Part shown: positions 61,104-64,000 of the stretch, in pieces | Layout of the letters: each line of letters starts with the position of its first letter | Position numbering within the stretch: position 1 is the stretch's first letter | Origin: Lingula anatina | Lineage: Eukaryota > Brachiopoda > Lingulata > Lingulida > Lingulidae | Assembly: GCF_001039355.2 (NCBI RefSeq) | Contig: NW_019776046.1 | Span: 467,019-531,018 of the forward strand | Length of the DNA: 64,000 nucleotides | Direction: 5' to 3' | Position numbers and translations under genes: made by a program | Notes under the pieces: model-generated | What the model was told of the DNA's origin: nothing | Seen by the model: the letters and a program-made list of their open reading frames with translations, nothing else | Databases searched by the model: none

Positions 61104-63128
61104 AGTGTGTGTGTGTGTGTGTGTGCGCACATGTTTGTAACCCAGATTTAAAATTGACACAGTAGTAGGCTAAAAACATGAGGTGTAAAAAAAGGAGTCA
61201 CGAAAAATGGCAAAAGGTGCCAATTCTGCATGATTACTAAATATCACTAGACTGAGCGTATTTGAAGGGTAACGAGGTCAGTAGGAGTTAGCTCTTTAGG
61301 TGGTGTTGGCATGCTTCCAGTCACAGACGAGTGTGCTTGTGAACACAGAATAGGACCAATCAAAAAAACACGGAAGCTACGTTCTGCACTTCACAGCTGC
61401 TTTTGTCAATGGGTCAGAAACATCTCACAATGTCAGGATGCGCAGAGTCAGTTTTCATGAAAAGGTCCTAATCTCAGTTTCACTATTGTATATTCTATTA
61501 GAAGATATGAGCTTCAACTACACGTATGTTCATTATTTTCAATTCTCTGCCTAAAGCAGTCAGAAAATATAAACAAAAACAGTAATAAATCAACTTACTT
61601 CACTGTCATATCCGACTCTGGGTTCATATCTATTTCTATCACCGTGGTCCCATCAATGTCGCGCTCCCTGCAGGGGGTGGAGCTCTTTCCACTGACCTTA
61701 CACACCTGGTAGAAGCCGTGAGGGCGGACCTTCCCCGTGTCTGTGCCGATGAAGATCTGCAGGGTACAGGGCTGGTGATAACCCAGTAACTGACAAGAAA
61801 AAAGATACAAAAGGATACAAAGTGTACTTGTAAGTCATCACACTATTTCTAAATGATAGATACATTTTGTATACATTTTAGAAAAAAGTTATATAGTTTA
61901 TAATATGGGAGAGGTGAATTATAATGATTGTTAACTTATATCCTGAAGAGAAGCAGAATTCTTAATGTGAAATCCAAGATTTTCCAACCTGCTGCACACC
62001 AGGTAAGGCATCTATCTCCAATGCTTTCTCAAATGACATAAAAAAAAACCCAAGGTCAAGCTTTCAAAGCAGCTTTACACCAATAGCATCATATAACCAT
62101 TTTGAGAATTTTATATAACTACCTTGTACGTAAGCTAACACTAACACTCGATCAATATTAGTTATGAAAGAAAGTCATTCATATTTACTAGGACCTGTAA
62201 CCAGATATATCAAAGCTTTAGTGCTGTGCCTGGTTTATCAGTAAAAATACCAGCATTTTTTTTTTTAAACAGTGGAATCTGCACATTTATGCCTTATTGA
62301 AGTACAGTACATTTTAGATCTTCACTTTAAACCAAGTTTAGGTCAAAAGTTACGATATTGTAAGACCCCATTCCCATACCTAGATCAATCAGGCAGGATC
62401 GACCTATTTTTGAAGGGTTTCTCGCTAAGTAACATTCTGCGTAAGTGGCTCTAATGTCTGGCACGCCTAGCTGTCAGGGGGGTAATTAACTATTGTTTAG
62501 CAGCACCAGTACGCGTGCCAGACATCTAAGGGCACATTCCCATAGATTTTAGATCGATCTATCCCGTGGGGAGTCTCACTAGATTACTGTCAGATTATCC
62601 GGTTTAAATGTCCGTCCCGCCTTCTACATGCTGTAAGGGGGTAATTAACTTTTGTGCCCGCTCGGCTGACAGCTATTTAGCGTGAACCTCCAGGGAGTTA
62701 GGTCAATCCAGTTGGATCGAACTAATCTCTGGGAATGGGGTCTTAGCCACTTAACCTGAAGGCAATTTTGCAAAATCCCCTCAGAGATGGATCGATCCAA
62801 ATGGACTGATCTCGTTATGGGAACCCAGTCTAAACCCCATCTCCCAGACCCCCCCCCACCCCCCCACCCCCCCCCAGGCTGCCTCACCTGCACCACGGGG
62901 TTCCCCTGCTGGGACTCATCCTTAATAGCGCCTCGGCTGCCTTCAGTCATATACCTGGCCCTGTGCTGTTTCTCAGGCTGGGTCACCACTTTCAGCTCAT
63001 ACTCTCCCACCTTAGACACAAATGCCTGAACCAGGGACGGCTCTTTCCACCCCCGGGACTTGCCCAGACACGAACCGCTCGCCTCCCGTTTCAGTCCCTT
63101 TGAAATTACTACTGGCTTTGTTGATGGC
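32249..63128 (-). CDS. NFAT5: NFAT5/TonEBP orthologue, 3' part (exons A-I, gene span)
   Basis: Nine exons with matching phases join as 63128-62888, 61789-61599, one C-D-E cassette, 37454-37374, 35411-35139, 33434-33186 and 32493-32249. The total is 1768 nt: one base completing an upstream codon, 588 codons and a stop. Residues about 44-207 are the Rel-homology DNA-binding domain, 208-306 the IPT/TIG domain, and 307-588 a Gln/Ser-rich tail. The recognition loop reads [12 protein letters not shown] (residues 55-66), with RARY as in NFAT5 rather than the RAHY of calcineurin-regulated NFATs. NFAT5 is a nuclear dimeric factor that drives osmoprotective genes under hypertonic stress. The N-terminal exons lie beyond 64000. 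Exons C, D and E occur twice. The tail is far shorter than the roughly 900 residues of vertebrate NFAT5 but ends in a similar hydrophobic/acidic motif ([11 protein letters not shown]). Confidence 0.92.
32494..33185 (-). other. NFAT5 intron H-I
   Basis: A 0.7 kb intron with T-rich stretches (32771-32815), a C-run at 32947 and the 26-bp duplication at 33047. Confidence 0.8.
33047..33098. repeat. 26-bp tandem duplication
   Basis: Two copies of aactcaagaataaattagag plus 6 bases, one mismatch, about 90 bp beyond the donor of NFAT5 exon H. Confidence 0.9.
33186..33434 (-). CDS. NFAT5: NFAT5 exon H: Ser-rich tail segment
   Basis: A 249-nt exon with acceptor cacccacactcag and donor gtaaga, phase 1 on both sides. 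It encodes [20 protein letters not shown], then [19 protein letters not shown] and a Ser/Thr-rich stretch ending [21 protein letters not shown] may form a short amphipathic helix (inferred). Confidence 0.82.
33435..35138 (-). other. NFAT5 intron G-H
   Basis: A 1.7 kb intron carrying the hairpin MITE at 34487-34727. Around 33840-34050 a short stretch (tgtaaccaccttttttattt) is repeated once. Confidence 0.8.
34487..34727. mobile_element. Harbinger-like MITE, near-perfect hairpin
   Basis: A 241-bp element starting ggcttcgttcacatgcaatg and ending in its inverted copy. The first 30 bp of the arms are perfect and most of both arms pair. It is flanked by TAA at 34484-34486 and 34728-34730; a 3-bp TWA duplication is typical of PIF/Harbinger. 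It lies in the NFAT5 intron between exons G and H. Confidence 0.8.
35139..35411 (-). CDS. NFAT5: NFAT5 exon G: Gln-rich tail segment
   Basis: A 273-nt exon with acceptor ctttgctgcag and donor gtatgc, phase 1 on both sides. It encodes [20 protein letters not shown] and continues to a segment rich in Gln, Ser, Pro and Cys ending PTERPGGTC. The Gln-rich start suits the transactivation region of NFAT5. I see no catalytic or binding motif. Confidence 0.82.
35412..37373 (-). other. NFAT5 intron F-G
   Basis: A 2.0 kb AT-rich intron. I saw no further exon or mobile element. Confidence 0.75.
37374..37454 (-). CDS. NFAT5: NFAT5 exon F: post-IPT linker
   Basis: An 81-nt exon between acceptor tcctggttttag and donor gtaagt. 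It begins with two bases completing the Ala codon from exon E and ends with one base. It encodes [20 protein letters not shown] followed by LNCVAP. I recognise no domain. Its place in the gene rests on phase continuity and good splice sites. Confidence 0.75.
37455..42884 (-). other. NFAT5 intron E1-F
   Basis: A 5.4 kb AT-rich intron with T-runs, an (AT)n stretch near 37843-37860 and the 24-bp repeat at 41705. 39850-40060 is somewhat GC-richer, but no phase-compatible exon fits there. Confidence 0.75.
41705..41799. repeat. 24-bp tandem repeat, four units
   Basis: The unit gtactgattaagccatgttt+tcta is repeated four times almost perfectly in the NFAT5 intron between exons E1 and F. Confidence 0.92.
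42885..43008 (-). CDS. NFAT5: NFAT5 exon E, downstream copy (E1)
   Basis: A 124-nt exon identical to E2, joined by phase to exon F (g|cg, Ala). Its acceptor sits in the terminal unit of a 40-bp minisatellite reaching to about 43430; upstream units repeat the acceptor and about the first 30 nt of the exon. Confidence 0.9.
42991..43430. repeat. 40-bp minisatellite spanning exon E1 acceptor (about 10 units plus exon unit)
   Basis: The unit reads agtgattaccagacgattct then gaaacaatatgtagtggtac on +. Ten units start at 43031, 43071 and so on every 40 bp to 43391. The first, diverged unit is the exon itself: its last 18 bases plus adjoining intron. On the coding strand every unit carries attgtttcag followed by a near copy of the exon start (CATCTGGTAATCACTGT versus CATTTAGTGATCACTGT). 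Confidence 0.93.
46275..46451. mobile_element. MITE with ATTCAGAAC ends (block copy 1)
   Basis: The left arm attcagaacggtggactaac tagtccg is repeated inverted at the right end (ccactgttctgaat). It is present in both blocks. Confidence 0.75.
46674..46760. repeat. (AAAT)n-rich tract past exon D1
   Basis: AAATA units with variants starting about 65 bp beyond the exon D1 donor; the same tract occurs at 54469-54560 beyond D2. Confidence 0.9.
46826..47016 (-). CDS. NFAT5: NFAT5 exon D, downstream copy (D1)
   Basis: Same length (191 nt), splice sites and phases as D2. It encodes the same 63 complete codons (from [12 protein letters not shown] to DPEFFQP). The two nucleotide differences from D2 are silent (a Val codon and a Lys codon). 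The region past its donor is (AAAT)n-rich intron. Confidence 0.9.
47017..47949 (-). other. NFAT5 intron C1-D1
   Basis: A 0.9 kb intron with a G-run near 47086-47098 and an A-run at 47190-47216. The open frames in it are not supported as exons. Confidence 0.8.
47950..48122 (-). CDS. NFAT5: NFAT5 exon C, downstream copy (C1)
   Basis: Same boundaries, splice sites and phase as C2. The encoded residues are identical. The seven silent differences from C2 fall in one Gly, one Ala, one Asp, two Pro, one Gly and one Thr codon. If the block duplication is a haplotype artefact, C1 and C2 are alleles; if real, they are alternatives that cannot be combined in frame. Confidence 0.9.
49164..49372 (+). mobile_element. 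GATCGAT-rich MITE, type II (block copy 1)
   Basis: Ends are ccattcccagagattagatc and gatcgatctaaaagctctgg plus gaat, forming an imperfect inverted repeat. It is present at the same place in both tandem blocks, so it is older than their divergence. Confidence 0.8.
49844..49844. other. Single N, probable contig join
   Basis: One ambiguous base next to A-rich sequence, at the boundary between the two duplicated blocks. A single N as gap marker is an inference from its position; a second at 63750 also sits at a duplication boundary. Confidence 0.7.
50524..50647 (-). CDS. NFAT5: NFAT5 exon E, upstream copy (E2)
   Basis: A 124-nt exon encoding the end of the IPT domain: [20 protein letters not shown], then [20 protein letters not shown] and P. 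It starts in phase 0 and ends with one base. The donor is gtatgg. The acceptor (tattgtttcag) lies inside the first unit of a 40-bp tandem repeat that extends to about 51190. It is nucleotide-identical to E1 by eye. Confidence 0.9.
50630..51190. repeat. 40-bp minisatellite spanning exon E2 acceptor (about 13 units plus exon unit)
   Basis: Same unit as the array at 42991-43430, with units starting at 50670 and every 40 bp to 51150. It has three more units and a different order of variant units, so the arrays have changed length since the two blocks diverged. Confidence 0.93.
50648..54622 (-). other. NFAT5 intron D2-E2
   Basis: The counterpart of the D1-E1 intron, longer because of three more 40-bp units and small insertions. 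Confidence 0.8.
54072..54246. mobile_element. MITE with ATTCAGAAC ends (block copy 2)
   Basis: The counterpart of 46275-46451 with a few substitutions; ends attcagaacagtgga and its inverted form. Confidence 0.75.
54623..54813 (-). CDS. NFAT5: NFAT5 exon D, upstream copy (D2)
   Basis: A 191-nt exon between acceptor ttatttcacatag and donor gtaaat. Its first two bases complete a Thr codon with exon C, giving CTQPAG as in vertebrate NFAT5. It encodes the RHD-IPT hinge and the first IPT strands: [40 protein letters not shown], then [20 protein letters not shown] and FQP. It ends in phase 0. It differs from D1 at two nucleotides, both synonymous. An open frame that runs past the donor into AT-rich intron is not coding. 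Confidence 0.9.
54814..55745 (-). other. NFAT5 intron C2-D2
   Basis: The counterpart of the C1-D1 intron, with altered G-run and A-run lengths (54880-54893, 54992-55011). Confidence 0.8.
55746..55918 (-). CDS. NFAT5: NFAT5 exon C, upstream copy (C2)
   Basis: The acceptor is atctaatttcag and the donor gtaagt. The 173-nt exon starts with the last base of the codon opened by exon B (aa|c, Asn) and ends with one base (a). It encodes [20 protein letters not shown], then [18 protein letters not shown] and a segment ending TSTPILC. The KKKSTKTR stretch is the conserved basic element at the end of the RHD N-domain. It differs from copy C1 at seven nucleotides, all synonymous. Confidence 0.9.
56475..57971. 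mobile_element. hAT-like non-autonomous element, present only in block copy 2
   Basis: The ends are inverted repeats (cagtgtatgaaat at the left; atttcatacactg at the right). It is flanked by cctttgc at 56468-56474 and 57972-57978, while block copy 1 has a single cctttgc (48684-48690). This is a clean filled and empty site pair. A 7-bp repeat is visible, or 8 bp if one terminal base is counted as flank, which together with the CAGTG end suggests hAT. Subterminal GC-rich CCCGCC/GGCGGG motifs occur at both ends. No transposase frame was found. A fragment of another MITE is nested at about 56588-56715. Confidence 0.85.
56588..56715 (-). mobile_element. Fragment of CAGTGGCGG-type MITE inside the 56475 element
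   Basis: On the minus strand it matches the inner part of the elements at 20771-21023 and 25294-25562 (GGTATTTTAGA, then CCATTTGGTA, then AACTATGATTCA). Both termini are missing. Confidence 0.7.
58453..58671 (+). mobile_element. GATCGAT-rich MITE, type II (block copy 2)
   Basis: The counterpart of 49164-49372 in the second block, with only scattered substitutions. Confidence 0.8.
61038..61130. repeat. (GT)n microsatellite
   Basis: GT dinucleotides with few interruptions in the intron between NFAT5 exons B and C2, about 470 bp past the exon B donor. Confidence 0.95.
61599..61789 (-). CDS. NFAT5: NFAT5 exon B: RHD middle part
   Basis: The acceptor is ttcttgtcag and the donor gtaagt. The 191-nt exon begins in phase 0 and ends after two bases of a codon. 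It encodes [20 protein letters not shown], then [20 protein letters not shown] and [20 protein letters not shown]. It matches NFAT5 block for block (GRVKPHGFYQACRV, DIEGTTVIE in vertebrates). This exon is present once in the window; I expect a second allelic copy beyond 64000 if the duplicated block is a haplotype artefact. Confidence 0.93.
62363..62833. mobile_element. GATCGAT-rich MITE, type I, split by a type II element
   Basis: The left part, 62363-62531 (gaccccattcccatacctag to cagacatctaagg), and right part, about 62746-62833 (gatggatcgatccaaatgg to gggaaccc), together match 24180-24424. The interruption is the type II element. It lies in the NFAT5 intron between exons A and B, ending about 55 bp before exon A. 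Confidence 0.75.
62532..62745 (-). mobile_element. GATCGAT-rich MITE, type II, nested
   Basis: On the minus strand it matches 49164-49372 and 58453-58671 along its length (ccattcccagagattag, gttcacgctaaatagctgtc, gcgggacggacatt). It inserted into the type I element. Confidence 0.8.
62888..63128 (-). CDS. NFAT5: NFAT5 exon A: linker and start of RHD with DNA-recognition loop
   Basis: The exon runs from an acceptor (ttttttatag) to the donor CAG|gtgagg. It starts with one base of a split codon and ends at a codon boundary. It encodes 80 residues: a basic linker ([19 protein letters not shown]), then the first RHD strands ([20 protein letters not shown]) and [17 protein letters not shown]. The Arg/Tyr/Glu/Arg residues of the HRARY..TEGSRG loop contact DNA in Rel proteins. 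There is no start codon here; a GTG inside the frame is not a start. A G-rich stretch on the transcribed strand begins only about 12 nt past the donor. Confidence 0.92.
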
Positions 63129-63749
63129 CTATAAAAAAATAATAAATAATAATATAAACTGGATTAACTTAATGTAGAACAAAAATACAGAATAAAATCA
63201 ATTAAAAATTTAGTGTTAGACCATCCTGGACATGAAAAGATGATGATGATGAAGATGATGTTGGAATTTTCTTAATAATCATCATCACCCTCAATCTAAA
63301 ATCAGTCAAGGGACAAAAATGTTACTGAGAAAAACTTCCAACAATAATGTTCTTTGGCAATCCAATGATTTCTTTTTGCCAAAATCTAAATTCTATTTGA
63401 TTTACCTGACCGCAATTTTGGATAATTAGCCAGGTGAAATGGGATTCACACAGAACAGGCCAAGGTTAAACAAACTACTGAAGCCAGCAAGCCAAGCAGG
63501 ATATTCAACACAGACACATATACTATCTAAAAAACCCTTCCAGTATTTGAAAAAATGGCACAAATTAGCTTGACACATACTGAAAGCCAAATACAAACAT
63601 TTGTAGCATTTAATTCATGATACATTCTCTTTAACAAGGCAGCAAAGCTGTCAAATGTACAGACAAAAAACAGGAAATAATTATGCACAAAATGGGCTAC
63701 TGTCAATTCTGATGCAAAATTTTAATGATTGAATTTGACAAACTGCAAT

Positions 63750-63750
63750 N
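63750..63750. other. Single N, probable contig join
   Basis: Immediately precedes the partial repeat of 59100-59346, so it probably marks where one contig ends and an overlapping one begins. Confidence 0.7.
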
Positions 63751-64000
63751 AATAATAGATACTTCCTAAATGTCTGGCTAGATATGTAAACCACAACAGT
63801 CTCCCTGATATTTTGAAAAAAAACAAAAAAACATGTTACTTTTCTATGAAGATTTTTCCTTTTTAAATTTTATTTCAAAGTTATTTGAATTACTGGGTAG
63901 CTTTTCATGATATCAGCACAAAGACATGACATTGAGACAGGTTTAAACATGCGCAGTCTACCTTTAACGAAAATGAAGTGATTGCCGTGCAATACCAGGA
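63751..64000. repeat. Partial repeat of 59100-59346
   Basis: Directly after the N at 63750 the sequence repeats 59100-59346 in the same orientation with few changes and runs off the window. It resembles the start of an overlapping contig from the other haplotype. Confidence 0.9.

Larger units (their letters stand above)
55919..61598 (-). other. NFAT5 intron B-C2
   Basis: A 5.7 kb intron with the 1.5 kb hAT-like insertion, the type II MITE at 58453, an (AAT)n tract, a T-run at 60043-60067 and the (GT)n tract at 61038. Confidence 0.8.
61790..62887 (-). other. NFAT5 intron A-B
   Basis: A 1.1 kb intron, nearly half of it nested MITE (62363-62833), followed by C-runs on + (62848-62875) right next to the exon A donor. 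Confidence 0.8.
63129..64000 (-). other. NFAT5 intron upstream of exon A, cut by a contig join
   Basis: The intron begins at the exon A acceptor. A 33-nt segment at 63638-63670 equals the end of block copy 1 (49811-49843). After the N at 63750 the sequence is a repeat of 59100-59346 and is probably not contiguous with this intron. Confidence 0.65.

Noticed and set aside
62645-63019. A protein start at the GTG of exon A
   Set aside because: It is an internal Val codon; the frame continues upstream to a good acceptor with NFAT5-like linker sequence.

Overview
The window is AT-rich animal nuclear DNA. It carries the 3' part of one multi-exon gene and the coding exons of a second, both on the minus strand, in long introns and intergenic DNA full of microsatellites and short inverted-repeat transposons (MITEs). 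GT-AG introns, a metazoan Rel-homology/IPT factor, a KCTD1/15-type BTB protein and abundant (CA)n, (CT)n and (AAT)n tracts point to an invertebrate with a polymorphic genome. A mollusc, other lophotrochozoan or invertebrate deuterostome all fit, and I cannot name the phylum. No prokaryotic genes, CRISPR array, rRNA or tRNA were recognised.

Layout: 1-9480 is intergenic DNA with MITEs and microsatellites. 9487-17102 holds a KCTD1/KCTD15-like gene: coding exons at 17056-16767 and 13667-13097 (286 aa if translation starts at 17056), a 3.1 kb intron and a possible 3.6 kb 3'UTR. 17103-27050 is intergenic and transposon-rich, including a nested MITE and two copies of a hAT-type MITE. 27052-63128 is the 3' part of an NFAT5 (TonEBP) orthologue: nine coding exons A-I encode 588 residues after the window edge, comprising the C-terminal part of the upstream linker, the complete RHD and IPT domains, a short glutamine-rich tail and the stop codon. 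A possible 5.2 kb 3'UTR follows. Earlier exons lie beyond 64000.

The main oddity is that exons C, D and E (second half of the RHD plus the IPT domain) occur twice, in tandem blocks at about 42.29-49.81 and 49.93-59.10 kb. The two sets encode identical protein and all nine nucleotide differences are synonymous. One cassette is 488 nt, so splicing both would break the frame; only one can be used per mRNA. Block edges coincide with single N characters (49844, 63750), and the sequence after 63750 repeats 59100-59346. The simplest reading is that an alternative haplotype contig (49845-63749) was scaffolded in series with its sister; a real mutually exclusive cassette duplication is the alternative. 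The second block also carries a 1.5 kb transposon with target duplication that the first block lacks.

A second oddity is a 40-bp minisatellite grown from the intron/exon junction of exon E. Each unit repeats the 3' splice site and the start of the exon, giving 10 and 13 decoy acceptors upstream of the two exon E copies.
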